Part shown: positions 1 through 8,327 of the stretch, one piece after another
Layout: every line of letters starts with the position of its first letter
How positions within the stretch are numbered: the first letter of the stretch is position 1
Assembly: GCF_000403435.2 (NCBI RefSeq)
Contig: NZ_KE159707.1
Coordinates: 545,607-609,606 of the forward strand
Reading direction: 5' to 3'
Origin: Oscillibacter sp. 1-3
GTDB lineage: Bacteria; Bacillota; Clostridia; Oscillospirales; Oscillospiraceae
Length of the DNA stretch: 64,000 nt
Notes under the pieces: generated by a model
The model's input: only the letters and a program-made list of their open reading frames with translations
Databases searched by the model: none
Told to the model about the DNA's origin: nothing
Made by a program: the position numbers and the translations under genes

Positions 1-1
1 G

Positions 2-235
2 GCCTTCTCCCAGGCGGACATCGCCCGGATTCTCACGGCGCTGGACTCCGGCGAGTACGGCAGGATTCTCCGGGCCAAGGGCATCGTCAATGGAACGGAG
101 GGCGCCTGGGTGGAGTTCGACTACGTGCCCGAGGAGCATGAGGTCCGGACCGGCCGCCCCGACTACACCGGCCGCCTCTGCGTCATCGGCGCGGAGCTGA
201 ACGAGAAGAAGCTGGCGGAGCTGTTCGGCCTGTAA
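2..235 (+). CDS. CobW-like GTPase, C-terminal part (cut by window start)
   Basis: This is the last 77 codons of a gene that begins before the window. The frame reads from base 2 to TAA at 233-235. The visible part contains G-x-x-L-R-A-K-G, then W-V-E-F-D-Y-V-P, then D-Y-T-G-R-L-C-V-I-G, which is the pattern of the CobW C-terminal domain of COG0523 metallochaperone-type GTPases. The P-loop half is outside the window, so activity cannot be judged. The next gene, 20 bp downstream on the same strand, is a second member of the family, and such tandem pairs are common in Clostridia. The metal or target is not visible. Confidence 0.75.
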   Translation, partial: AFSQADIARILTALDSGEYGRILRAKGIVNGTEGAWVEFDYVPEEHEVRTGRPDYTGRLCVIGAELNEKKLAELFGL

Positions 236-255
236 CCGCAGAGAGGACATGTGCC

Positions 256-1185
256 ATGGATATTCCCGTCTATCTGGTCGCCGGCTTTCTGGACAGCGGC
301 AAGACCAATTTTATCAACGGCGTCCTGGAGGATGGCTTCGCCCGCCAGGACAAGACCCTGCTGATCTGCTGCGAGGAGGGGGAGGAGGCGTATAACCCCA
401 AGGCCCTGGACAACGTCGCCGTCGTCACCGTGGAGGACGAGGAGGACCTCAAGTGCTCCCAGATGAAGGCCTGGGAGAAGGAGTACCGCCCCAAGCAGGT
501 CCTCATCGAGTACAACGGCATGTGGCAGATGGAGCGGCTGTACCGGGAGGTGCTGCCAGCCAACTGGGTGCTCTACCAGATCATGACCTTTGTGGAGGCC
601 GGGACCTTTGAGGTCTACGCCAAGAACATGGGCCAGCTGATGATGGAGAAGATCACCAACGCCGACCTGCTGGTGTTCAACCGCGCCACACCCCAGCTGC
701 GGGAGGCGCTGCGGAAGCGGAATCTCAGGATGGTAAACCGCCGGGCGGACATCTACTTTGAAAACACGGACGGCACCAGCGAGGACTATCTCACCGGGGA
801 CGAGTGCCCCTTCGACCTGAGCCAGGATGTGGTGGACATCCCGGACGAGGACTTCGGCGTGTGGTATGTGGACGTGATGGACCACCCGGACCGCTACGAC
901 GGCAGGCTTGTCCACATGAAGCTGATGATGTGCCACTCCAAAAAGTACCCCGGCATCCACTGCCCCGGACGCTTCGCCATGGTGTGCTGTGAGAACGACG
1001 TGCAGTTCCTGGGCCTCATCGCCAAGGGCGGCGGGCTGGACGCTTTGGAAAACCGGGACTGGATCGAGGTCACCGCCAAAATGGCGGTGGAGAAGCACAA
1101 GGCCTACAAGGGCAGGGGGCCGGTGATGAACATCCTCTCCCTGAGCCCCTGCGAAAAGCCCGCCCAGGAGGTCGTCACCTTCTGA
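256..1185 (+). CDS. CobW/HypB/UreG-type nucleotide-binding protein
   Basis: 309 aa. The start ATG follows GAGAGGACATGTGCC, a usable ribosome binding site. The N-terminus has a Walker A motif (G10-F-L-D-S-G-K-T17) of the CobW group, and an acidic stretch E-E-G-E-E-A follows the second strand. Family members are GTPases thought to insert or traffic metals such as zinc, cobalt or nickel. The C-terminal half does not look like the standard CobW C-terminal domain, so this may be the partner type found next to a full CobW protein, as here. It probably forms an operon with the gene that ends at 235. A terminator hairpin follows directly. Function beyond GTP binding is inference. Confidence 0.75.
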   Translation: MDIPVYLVAGFLDSGKTNFINGVLEDGFARQDKTLLICCEEGEEAYNPKALDNVAVVTVEDEEDLKCSQMKAWEKEYRPKQVLIEYNGMWQMERLYREVLPANWVLYQIMTFVEAGTFEVYAKNMGQLMMEKITNADLLVFNRATPQLREALRKRNLRMVNRRADIYFENTDGTSEDYLTGDECPFDLSQDVVDIPDEDFGVWYVDVMDHPDRYDGRLVHMKLMMCHSKKYPGIHCPGRFAMVCCENDVQFLGLIAKGGGLDALENRDWIEVTAKMAVEKHKAYKGRGPVMNILSLSPCEKPAQEVVTF

Positions 1186-1209
1186 TTGCGCTTTGTAATA
1201 CCACAGCAA

Positions 1210-1244
1210 AAAACTCCCCTCTGTTTTGAACGGAGGGGAGTTTG
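1210..1244 (+). terminator. Intrinsic terminator after the CobW pair
   Basis: An 11-bp stem (AAACTCCCCTC / GAGGGGAGTTT, allowing a shift at the tip) encloses an A/T-rich loop and is followed by T-rich sequence. It separates the CobW operon from the gene starting at 1312. Confidence 0.8.
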
Positions 1245-1247
1245 CGC

Positions 1248-1275
1248 TTGCTTTTTAGGGGAAATGCCCTATAAT
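1248..1275 (+). promoter_or_regulatory. Putative sigma-A promoter for the LTA-synthase-like gene
   Basis: TTGCTT at 1248-1253, a 16-bp spacer and a perfect TATAAT at 1270-1275. The -35 is weak. It lies between the terminator and the TTG start at 1312, which supports that start. Confidence 0.5.
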
Positions 1276-1311
1276 GGGAATATCAATTTTCTGTGGAAAG
1301 GATTTATTGTC

Positions 1312-3183
1312 TTGAAAAAACGCCTTCCAAAATTCCGCCTCTCCCTGCCGCTCGCCCTGCTGACGGCGGTGCTGCTGGCGGGATTCATCACCCTGCTGGC
1401 CCTGTGGTGCCAGCCCAACGCCTTCCGGGGCGTGATCTCAAACTTTCTCCGCAAGCCGGTGCTGATCCTGCTGAACGCCCTGCCAGTGGGGCTTCTTCTG
1501 CTGGGGCTGGCGTGCCTCTTCCGCAATGTGTTCTTCGGCGCGGCTCTTACAAACCTCATCGTCTGCGGCCTCTCCATTGCCAACCGCGTGAAAATTGAGG
1601 TGCGGGACGAGCCCGTGTTCCCCCGGGACCTGGCCCTCCTGAAAGAGGTCTCCAGCGCCGTGGAGAGCTACGACATCCGCTATCCCGCGGGTGTCATTGC
1701 CGCCGTGGTGCTGATAACCCTGGCCCTAGCGGTTCTGGGCATCTTTATCGAAGCCAGACCCTTCCCGGCAAAAGCGCGCTGGCAGGGGAGCCTCCTGGGG
1801 GCGGCGGGAAGCTTCGGCGCCCTGGCCCTGGCGGTGGTCACCGTCCTGGGCTCCACCGGCCTGTACGACAGCATCGGGGCCTCGAACCCCTACCGCCTGT
1901 CCACCGTGTTCAACGAGAACGGCTTCCCCTACAACTTTTGCCACCAGTTCACCACCTTCCTGGTGGACAGGCCCCAGGGCTTCAACCGTGCCCAGGCCGC
2001 CGCCTGGGACGAGGCGGAGACCGCCTCCGGCCAGGGCCGGCAGGTTCACCTCGTCATGGTGATGAACGAGGCGTTTTCCGACATCACCGATCATCCCGCC
2101 TTCACCTGGGCGGAGGACCCCCTGCCCAATCTCCACGCCCTGCAAAGGGATTCCCACGCCCTCTCCGGCCATGTGGTGGTGCCCGGCTTTGCCGGGGGCA
2201 CCGCCAACACAGAGTTCGACGTGCTGACGGGAATGCAGACCAACGCCCTCTCCGCCGCCACCACCTCCGCCCTGCGGGTGGTGAACCGAAACCTGGACAG
2301 CGTGTTTCGGGTCTTTGGGGACGAGGGCTATCACACCTCCTTCTTTCACCCTGGGGACGACTGGTTTTACAACCGGGAGAACGTCTACCGCTGGCTGGGG
2401 GCGGAGGAGACGGTATTCGTTGACCAGATGGAGGACCTGGAGTACAAGGGCCGCTGGGTGACGGACGCGTATCTCGCGGCCTTTATTGAGGAGAAATTTC
2501 AGGAGGCCGTGTCCGGAGGCCAATTGCTTTGCAGCTACACCACCACCATCCAGAACCACATGTCCTACACCGCCGACAAGTACGGCGAGGGGTACGGCTT
2601 TCCCCCGGTACAGGCCTCCGGCCTCTCGGAGGAGGTGGAGACCATGCTGGCGGTGTACGCCGAGGGCGCCCGGGACGCCGACGCCATGCTGGGCCGTCTG
2701 GCGGACTATTTTGCCGGGACCGACGAGCCGGTGGTGCTGGCCTTCTGGGGGGACCACCTGCCCTATCTGGGAGATAATCAGATCGGATACCGCCAGCTGG
2801 GGCTGGACGTATTTCCCGGCCCGGAGGGGCAGGAAAACCTGACGGCCTATGAGACGCCCTACGTGATTTGGGCCAACGACGCCGCAGCGGAGGTGCTGGA
2901 CTGGGAGAACGCCCTGGAGACGCTGGACCTGCATCCGGGCGGACAGATCTCCGCCTGCTTCCTGGGGGCGGCTCTGCTGGAGCTGACGGGCCGGGGGGAG
3001 GCCACGCCCTGGTTCGCCTTTTTGAACCAGCTGCGGCGGCAGGCAACCGTGGTCCAGAAATCCCTCTGTGTCTCCATGGACGGCAGTACCTTCACAGATC
3101 CCGCCGGGGACCTGGCGGAGAACATCGCCAAGTGGAGGCAGTGGAGCTACTACAAGCTCAAGTACAAGGAGATTCCCTCATGA
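1312..3183 (+). CDS. LTA synthase family sulfatase-fold membrane protein
   Basis: 623 aa from TTG 1312, which follows GGAAAGGA. The same frame stays open upstream to 1186, but that stretch crosses the terminator at 1210-1244. About five N-terminal membrane segments (through roughly residue 190) are followed by an extracellular alkaline-phosphatase-superfamily domain. Visible catalytic motifs are M-N-E-A-F-S-D (metal-binding Glu), G-G-T-A-N-T-E-F (nucleophile Thr) and F-W-G-D-H-L-P (Asp-His), matching the LtaS order. Such enzymes polymerise glycerol phosphate onto a lipid anchor or transfer it to other glycans; which of these applies cannot be read here. The stop overlaps the next start (ATGA), so the two are translationally coupled. 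Confidence 0.85.
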   Translation: MKKRLPKFRLSLPLALLTAVLLAGFITLLALWCQPNAFRGVISNFLRKPVLILLNALPVGLLLLGLACLFRNVFFGAALTNLIVCGLSIANRVKIEVRDEPVFPRDLALLKEVSSAVESYDIRYPAGVIAAVVLITLALAVLGIFIEARPFPAKARWQGSLLGAAGSFGALALAVVTVLGSTGLYDSIGASNPYRLSTVFNENGFPYNFCHQFTTFLVDRPQGFNRAQAAAWDEAETASGQGRQVHLVMVMNEAFSDITDHPAFTWAEDPLPNLHALQRDSHALSGHVVVPGFAGGTANTEFDVLTGMQTNALSAATTSALRVVNRNLDSVFRVFGDEGYHTSFFHPGDDWFYNRENVYRWLGAEETVFVDQMEDLEYKGRWVTDAYLAAFIEEKFQEAVSGGQLLCSYTTTIQNHMSYTADKYGEGYGFPPVQASGLSEEVETMLAVYAEGARDADAMLGRLADYFAGTDEPVVLAFWGDHLPYLGDNQIGYRQLGLDVFPGPEGQENLTAYETPYVIWANDAAAEVLDWENALETLDLHPGGQISACFLGAALLELTGRGEATPWFAFLNQLRRQATVVQKSLCVSMDGSTFTDPAGDLAENIAKWRQWSYYKLKYKEIPS

Positions 3184-3692
3184 AAAGCCGCCGGATGGCC
3201 CTGTGCGGCGTCCTCTGCGCCTTGGCAGCGTCGCTTCTGACCCTGGGCGGGGTGATTCCCATCGCCACCTTCTGCGCGCCGGTGCTGGCCATGGCGGCGC
3301 TGCTGCCGGTGCTGGAGGAGTACGGCCCCCGGGCCGCCGGCACGGCCTGGATCGCCGTGTCCCTTCTGGCCCTGGTACTGGACCCGGACCGGGAGGCGGC
3401 GCTGGTGTACCTGTGCTTTGGCTGGTATCCCATCCTGCGGCCAAAGCTGGCAAAGCTCCCCTCCCGGCCGGTGCGGGCGGCGGTGAAGATCGCGGTCTGT
3501 ACCGGGGTGTGCCTTCTGCTCTACGGCGTGGTATGGCGGGCGCTGGGCCTGCCGGAGGCTCCGGCCGCCGGGGGCTTTGAGATGTTTCTGCTGGCGCTGG
3601 CCAACGCCACATTTCTGATTCTGGACCGGGCCCTGGAGCGGCTGACGGCGCTGTGGCGGCGGAGGCTGCGGAGGCGGTTCCTCCGGCCGTGA
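3180..3692 (+). CDS. Small polytopic membrane protein, unknown function
   Basis: 170 aa. The ATG overlaps the stop of the preceding sulfatase-fold gene by 4 bp. It is hydrophobic throughout, with about four to five membrane segments: roughly residues 8-30, 35-50, 58-78, 97-118 and 128-150. It ends in a very Arg-rich tail (W-R-R-R-L-R-R-R-F). I do not recognise the family; the N-terminus resembles small ECF-type or bacterial MptD-like membrane proteins only loosely. Coupling suggests a job linked to the LtaS-like enzyme, which is inference. Confidence 0.6.
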   Translation: MKSRRMALCGVLCALAASLLTLGGVIPIATFCAPVLAMAALLPVLEEYGPRAAGTAWIAVSLLALVLDPDREAALVYLCFGWYPILRPKLAKLPSRPVRAAVKIAVCTGVCLLLYGVVWRALGLPEAPAAGGFEMFLLALANATFLILDRALERLTALWRRRLRRRFLRP

Positions 3693-3886
3693 CGGCGCGG
3701 ACCGATGTGCTGTTTTTGGACAAAGAGACCCTCGGCGCCTCCAGGCGGGCTCCCGCTCCCTGCCAAGCGCCACGCGGCCCAAAAAGAAGGGTCCTCGTGA
3801 TTCCGCATGCAAAGGCACTGCGTAAAATAGATTTCGGGAGAACCATTTTTTCGGAAACTGTAGAAAAAGATCAGGGCTATGAATAC
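3693..3886 (+). other. Gene-free stretch up to the transposon insertion site
   Basis: No convincing reading frame was seen. The last ten bases (3877-3886, CTATGAATAC) recur at 8412-8421 across the mobile element. Joined to 8422 onward, the stretch gives the empty site. Confidence 0.6.
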
Positions 3887-3904
3887 CAATGTCATTAAAT
3901 TAAG
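3877..3904 (+). repeat. Left target duplication (3877-3886) and left terminal inverted repeat (3887-3904)
   Basis: The 10-bp CTATGAATAC is followed by the 18-bp CAATGTCATTAAATTAAG. The similarity to the right end continues as GATTT after a one-base shift. Confidence 0.92.
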
Positions 3905-3908
3905 CGAT

Positions 3909-3941
3909 TTAAGGGCCAGATACGGTGTATCTGGCCCTTAA
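3909..3941 (+). terminator. Perfect 15-bp hairpin next to the left end
   Basis: TTAAGGGCCAGATAC, loop GGT, then the exact complement. It lies 5 bp inside the terminal repeat and before the transposase promoter. A likely role is to block transcription entering from outside, as known for other insertion sequences; this is inference. Confidence 0.65.
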
Positions 3942-4011
3942 CGCAATCCGGCAAATTTGGTTGCGTCGTTTAGCCGATTGTAAACAAATTGAGAATCATG
4001 CCGCAAATTAC

Positions 4012-4041
4012 TTGACAGCCGCGGTATCGCATTACTAAAAT
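4012..4041 (+). promoter_or_regulatory. Transposase promoter
   Basis: TTGACA at 4012-4017, an 18-bp spacer and TAAAAT at 4036-4041. A hairpin (4144-4171, GCCCTC stem) follows in the leader before the ribosome binding site. Confidence 0.7.
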
Positions 4042-4143
4042 GAAAACAAATTATCGCCCAAACAAATTCGTAGCGTTTTACGCATACCAGGGGCAAGAAG
4101 AAAACCATTTTTAATTAACAAATAAGTGACGAATATGAAAGGC

Positions 4144-4171
4144 GACGCCCTCACAGATGAGAGGGCGCGTC
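4144..4171 (+). terminator. Leader hairpin upstream of transposase
   Basis: GCCCTC / GAGGGC, extended by GAC / GTC with a two-base bulge and followed by TTTCTTGCTTTTC. It could attenuate transposase expression or stop read-through. Confidence 0.5.
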
Positions 4172-4222
4172 TTTCTTGCTTTTCTGGCGATAGTTTCACA
4201 ACTATCGAAAAGAGGAAAAATT

Positions 4223-5584
4223 ATGGAAAGGCTTGAAAATCGTCACAATTCAGGCGCTCAAGCGGCTGTATCCGAGGAAATAGCTACGGACAATACGCTG
4301 TCCCTCGCCGACCTGCACAAGCGTAATTTAGAGCGTACTATAGCCAATAGTGTGGACATAGCCCACACAGCCCGCAGCCAGAAGCTGCCGCCTGAGAAGC
4401 TTATCAACTTCCTGATCGCCGCCGAGGGCGGGCCGCTGGCGAAGGAGCTACACCGCGCCGGAATTGACGCTACTCCCGCCGCCGTGTCTCAGCGCCGCCG
4501 TCAAATCCCGCCCGATGTGTTCCGCAAGGTGTTTTTGGACTTCACATCCTCCAGCGCATATAGTCAGCCCAATCGCGGCTACAAGGGCTGCCGCGTCCTG
4601 GCCTGTGACGGCACCGCAGTCAACATGGCCCGCAATCCCAATGCACCCAGCTTCGTCTGCAATAACAGCGCACCGCGGGGGTATAACCAGTTGCATTTGA
4701 GTCCTCTGTTTGACATCTACGACCGCACCTACTTTGACGCGGTGATCCAGCCCGCCCCCAAAAAGGACGAGCCGGGCGCGCTGGTGGAAATGGTCAAACG
4801 GAACCGCTTCAACCGCAGGACAATTATCGTCCTCGACCGGGGCTACGAAGGTTACAATGTCATGGCCCACCTGATGAACACCCCGAATGTCTACTTTGTC
4901 CTTCGGGTGAAGAACAACCGCTCCGCCATGCGGGAAATCGCTCGTCTGCCCATGCTGGAACTGGATTGCGACCTATCCTTCACCATATCTACCACCCAGA
5001 CCAATGAGGACAAACGCAACCGCCACATCTACCTCCCCCAGCCGAAAAAGAGTAAACCCGGTTCCACCACCCGGCACGCCCGTTGGGACTTTCCCAGCCC
5101 TTACAACATGCAGCTCCGCATTGTTCGCTTTCAACTGGACAACGGCAATTTTGAGACGTTGGCGACCTCACTTCCCCGGTCGTTCACCGTTGACGACTTG
5201 AAGGAAATCTACCACCAGCGTTGGGGAATTGAGAGCAGTTTCCGAAGTTTGAAGTATAGCGCGGGGTTGATAAACCTCCACGGCAAGCGGGACGATTTTG
5301 TAGAGCAAGAGATTTATGCGGCGTTGACCGCTTTCAATTTCACAAGCCGAATCGTGCAAGAAGTCGTCGTTCGACAACCAAAAGATGGTGTATATTCCTA
5401 TACTGTGAACTTCAAAATGGCGGTTGCTCTTTGCAAAGAATTTCTCAATGACCCGGACATAACCGGGGGCGCGGTCATGCAGGAAATTGGCCGAAATACT
5501 GTTCCAATTCGACCGGGGCGGCAAGATGAACGAAACCTTCGGGCAAAGGGTTTCGGCTGGTTCACCTACCGTATCGCAGCCTAA
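4223..5584 (+). CDS. IS4-family DDE transposase
   Basis: 453 aa from ATG 4223, preceded by AGAGGAAAAATT. The frame is open from 4157, but that part overlaps the leader hairpin. Catalytic residues can be placed: D129 in A-C-D-G, D205 in V-L-D-R-G-Y, and E337 within Y330-x2-R333-x3-E337-x6-K344. The last is an exact match to the Y-R-E-K signature of IS4 transposases. The long beta-strand insertion between the second Asp and the Glu is present. All key residues are intact, so the enzyme should be able to cut and paste the element. Codon use is less GC-rich than in the flanking chromosome. A strong hairpin follows the stop. Confidence 0.93.
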   Translation: MERLENRHNSGAQAAVSEEIATDNTLSLADLHKRNLERTIANSVDIAHTARSQKLPPEKLINFLIAAEGGPLAKELHRAGIDATPAAVSQRRRQIPPDVFRKVFLDFTSSSAYSQPNRGYKGCRVLACDGTAVNMARNPNAPSFVCNNSAPRGYNQLHLSPLFDIYDRTYFDAVIQPAPKKDEPGALVEMVKRNRFNRRTIIVLDRGYEGYNVMAHLMNTPNVYFVLRVKNNRSAMREIARLPMLELDCDLSFTISTTQTNEDKRNRHIYLPQPKKSKPGSTTRHARWDFPSPYNMQLRIVRFQLDNGNFETLATSLPRSFTVDDLKEIYHQRWGIESSFRSLKYSAGLINLHGKRDDFVEQEIYAALTAFNFTSRIVQEVVVRQPKDGVYSYTVNFKMAVALCKEFLNDPDITGGAVMQEIGRNTVPIRPGRQDERNLRAKGFGWFTYRIAA

Positions 5585-5604
5585 GAAGCCGCAAGCCCAA
5601 AAAA

Positions 5605-5697
5605 CGGGGGGCGGGGGGTATTCCTCCGCCCCCTCATTTCCGCATTTTTTTGAAAAAGCCGAAAATCGGCCCCGAAAGGGCTGATTTTTCAAAAAAG
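5605..5697 (+). terminator. Two hairpins after the transposase
   Basis: The first, at about 5605-5633, pairs GGGGGCGG with CCGCCCCC. The second, at about 5644-5697, pairs a TTTTTTGAAAAA arm with TTTTTCAAAAAA around an inner GCC / GGC stem. Together they should end the transposase transcript. Confidence 0.65.
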
Positions 5698-5759
5698 TGT
5701 GCCACGATAATTTAACGGCAGAAAATCTGTGTTCAAGATTGTTGTTCTGCCTGAAATCT

Positions 5760-6049
5760 CAACATGTCCCGGAAATGTAGCAGAAAACGGCGGTTTTCAG
5801 TTTTTCTCGTAGAAATCACGCTTACGCGCAAATCACAACTTGTCCCCGAAATGCTATAAAAGTACTTTTTGCACCCCCTGATTTTTTGAAGGAAATTGTC
5901 TCAAAATCAGCCGTTAAGTTAAGGAAAAATCCAAATTTCAACAAGTCTTGCCCATGATATAAAAATGAGCGGTTCTTGTCAAAAACTGCAAGAATCCAAA
6001 AATACCCCGAAAAAATCAACAAGTCCGGGAAATGTCGATAAAAAAGCGG
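5760..6049 (+). repeat. Four degenerate ~33-bp direct repeats inside the transposon
   Basis: Copies begin at 5760, 5836, 5939 and 6017, spaced 76, 103 and 78 bp. The shared pattern is CAAC-A/T-A/T-GTC-C-C/G-GGAAATG, a short gap, AT-AAAA, then GCGG. Copies 1 and 4 are closest; copy 3 is the most diverged. No reading frame explains them. Confidence 0.6.
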
Positions 6050-6226
6050 GAAAGTCCGTTTTTACAGACTTTTCCCGAAAACACCCTTGCAATTTCTTCC
6101 GTCATAGGTTAAAATAGTTGCGGAGACATAAATAGCGGCAGAGCATAGCGGGTTGCCGCCCGCTACGCTCCGATGAAGAGTGTCCTAACCACTCAACACC
6201 ATAGTCTATCCAAGACTACACCGTAT
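6040..6226 (-). ncRNA. Candidate ~185-nt small RNA inside the transposon
   Basis: A minus-strand promoter (6232-6260) should start transcription near 6226. The transcript would fold a 6-bp hairpin (6202-6218), a 5-bp hairpin (6178-6194) and a 12-bp hairpin (6141-6170), and end at a terminator stem (6047-6077) followed by six U (6040-6045). In the 12-bp stem one pair is G-U on the minus strand but an A-C mismatch on the plus strand, which favours minus-strand transcription. No reading frame with a ribosome binding site was seen in it. I do not recognise a known RNA family. Confidence 0.55.
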
Positions 6227-6231
6227 CTCCC

Positions 6232-6260
6232 ATTATACTGTCATATCGCCCAATTTGCAA
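6232..6260 (-). promoter_or_regulatory. Minus-strand promoter of the candidate small RNA
   Basis: On the minus strand TTGCAA (6255-6260), a 17-bp spacer and a perfect TATAAT (6232-6237). Confidence 0.7.
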
Positions 6261-6304
6261 CAGGAAATGGGTTTGGTGTTTCGCTTTGATTGAATTTCAG
6301 TCAG

Positions 6305-6338
6305 GCGGTGTTGAGTTATACGCTCAACACCGCTTTTT
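6305..6338 (+). terminator. Strong intrinsic terminator upstream of the SLH gene
   Basis: GCGGTGTTGAG, a 7-base loop, CTCAACACCGC, then TTTTT. It isolates the passenger gene from upstream transcription on the plus strand. No clear promoter was found between it and 6430. Confidence 0.85.
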
Positions 6339-6429
6339 ATGTTTCCAACAGACCCCAGGGCGGGGGCGCGTCCCCCCGCCCGCCCTTCGGGGCTTTGTTG
6401 GAAATTTTATTTTGAGAGGAAGAAGGTAA

Positions 6430-8286
6430 ATGAAAAAGAGATTGTTTTCCTTTGTGTTGGCTCTTGCACTCTGTATGGGGCTGACTGTTCCGGTGATGGC
6501 GGCAGATCCTGAAGATGCGCCCTATTATGGCGCTTCTACATGGACCAATCATACGGCATATGGATTGAGCGGAATAAAGATTTCAAAATCCAGTAACGCC
6601 GCTGATAGGAAAGCATTTGAAGAAGCAACAGGCCTGACCGTGTTTTCTCAAAAAGAGGTATTCGTAATCGGTGATTCCCCTAAAGGCGGAGTATTTACAC
6701 AGGAGTATTTGGGTTTGAAGGACAGCACCGGGACTGTTGTATTTCCGGCGGAATTTACCAGTATGGAATACATTGGAGAAAACCGGATCGTTGCGAACAG
6801 AAGTGATAAAACGCGAAAGGACGAGGCCACCAAAAGTTGGGCAGAGTTAGGTTTTGGCGTTTATACGACCAACGGCGCTGAGTTGTTCCCTCCCTCTGCG
6901 GCTTCTATTGCTTTTGCGAATAAAGACAATCGGACGTTTTTGATTACACCAATGGCCGGGAACGGAAAAACATTCGATAACATCAGCACTGTTGGAATGG
7001 AACAGATATTCTACCTTAAAACCTGTGTCGGCCTGTATGATTGGGATTTTAAGGAATTGCTTTCCCCCAAAACATACGCCTACATTGAGTATATGCAGGA
7101 TGGGTATTACCTTATTCGAGAAGGACACGCGGAAACAGACGGAACTTGTTATTGGTCCTACGGTATTTATAAATATGGAACCGGCGTGGTCATCCCCTGT
7201 CAGCGGGAAATTGGCATTTCCTATCTTGGTTCGGATATGTTCCGGGTTAGGACAGCGCCGTTCTGTTATGGCGCTGTCGATGGGAGCGGCAGGGAGGTTC
7301 TTCCGGCAATTTACGCCGGAATCCGCTCCTACAGCAACGGATATTTTGCTGTAGCTATCCCCAGAAGCGAGCAGTATCGCCAGCGGGCAATCAAAGAAAA
7401 CTCTCCAACCGAAAGTTATGATAACCGTCATGGTGCGGGAGACACGTCGGATGCGGAGGGGTATCTCACTATGGGCATTGTGGATTCAAATGGAACTGTA
7501 TACAGCTCATTTGACCACGATTTGGCCTATATCGCGGAAAATGGCAGAGCCTATCTCAAAAGATGGAACGGCGGACATGAAAAGTATTATCCATATCCTA
7601 ACATAGCAGGCTGGGACCAGCTTTTCCACATTGTCAAGAGCTACAACATAGAAACAATTTCTTTGTCATCTCTCACACCTACCGGAAAAACATTCACAGA
7701 TATTTTACATGAGCGGGGTATTACCATAGATGGGACATCTATACCTTCCACTCCCGTCAGCTCCACTGTTGGCGGCTTCGTCGATGTGAAAGAAAGTGAT
7801 TATTTCTCAGACGCGGTCCTATGGGCCGTAGAAAAGAACATCACCAGCGGCACCAGCAAGACCACGTTCTCCCCCGACGCAACTTGCAGCAAGGCGCAGA
7901 TTTTGACTTTCCTGTGGCGCGCTAACGGCTCACCGGAGCCGATGGCAGAGAATCCTTTCACCGATGTTAAGACTACCGATTATTTTTATAAAGCAGCTCT
8001 GTGGGCCGCTGAAAATGGTTTGGTGTCCGGCTCCACCTTTGGAGCAAATACAGACTGCACCCGCGCTATGACGATGGAATACATGTGGAAAGCAGCGGGA
8101 AGTCCGGCGGCTTCCTACAATGGAAAGTTTAACGATGTCCCCGCCAGCGCAGACTATGCGCAGGCCGTAGCGTGGGCCGTGGAGCAGAAGATTACCAGCG
8201 GCACAGGCAGCAGTAACTTCTCTCCCGCCGCTACCTGTACCCGCGGACAGATTGTCGCCTTCCTGCACCGGGCTATGGGGAAGTAA
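6430..8286 (+). CDS. Secreted WG-repeat protein with three C-terminal SLH domains (transposon passenger)
   Basis: 618 aa; ATG 6430 follows GAGAGGAAGAAGG. Residues 1-25 form a signal peptide (K-K-R, a hydrophobic core, V-M-A-A). The middle resembles WG (beta-strand) repeats, clearest at G-A-V-D-G-S-G-R-E-V-L-P-A-I-Y and the following Y-S-N-G-Y-F-A-V. From about residue 440, three SLH domains follow, each with an F-x-D-V opening, an A-V-x-W-A helix and an S/T-G-T or S-G-S turn, and they run to the end. SLH domains hold proteins to pyruvylated cell-wall polymers, so this is probably a surface protein. It lies inside the terminal repeats and its base composition is lower in GC than the chromosome. 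Ligand and role are unknown. Confidence 0.88.
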   Translation: MKKRLFSFVLALALCMGLTVPVMAADPEDAPYYGASTWTNHTAYGLSGIKISKSSNAADRKAFEEATGLTVFSQKEVFVIGDSPKGGVFTQEYLGLKDSTGTVVFPAEFTSMEYIGENRIVANRSDKTRKDEATKSWAELGFGVYTTNGAELFPPSAASIAFANKDNRTFLITPMAGNGKTFDNISTVGMEQIFYLKTCVGLYDWDFKELLSPKTYAYIEYMQDGYYLIREGHAETDGTCYWSYGIYKYGTGVVIPCQREIGISYLGSDMFRVRTAPFCYGAVDGSGREVLPAIYAGIRSYSNGYFAVAIPRSEQYRQRAIKENSPTESYDNRHGAGDTSDAEGYLTMGIVDSNGTVYSSFDHDLAYIAENGRAYLKRWNGGHEKYYPYPNIAGWDQLFHIVKSYNIETISLSSLTPTGKTFTDILHERGITIDGTSIPSTPVSSTVGGFVDVKESDYFSDAVLWAVEKNITSGTSKTTFSPDATCSKAQILTFLWRANGSPEPMAENPFTDVKTTDYFYKAALWAAENGLVSGSTFGANTDCTRAMTMEYMWKAAGSPAASYNGKFNDVPASADYAQAVAWAVEQKITSGTGSSNFSPAATCTRGQIVAFLHRAMGK

Positions 8287-8327
8287 ATGCGGGTAGCTTC
8301 CGACGTTTTAACAACATAAGGGCCATG

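Noticed and set aside
1186..1311. Upstream extension of the LTA-synthase-like gene to 1186
   Set aside because: This stretch contains a terminator hairpin and the promoter; the TTG at 1312 has a good ribosome binding site and begins the hydrophobic N-terminus.
5822..6022. A 66-aa minus-strand frame between the transposase and the SLH gene
   Set aside because: It runs across the degenerate repeats, has no convincing ribosome binding site and shows no recognisable motif.
5760..6049. CRISPR array for the spaced repeats in the transposon
   Set aside because: The repeats are degenerate, spacing varies from 76 to 103 bp, and there are no cas genes.
6100..6226. tRNA-like stretch (GTGGTTAGGAC and several hairpins) in the transposon
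   Set aside because: There is no acceptor stem, T-loop (GGTTCRA) or usable anticodon arm. It was kept as an unknown small RNA instead.
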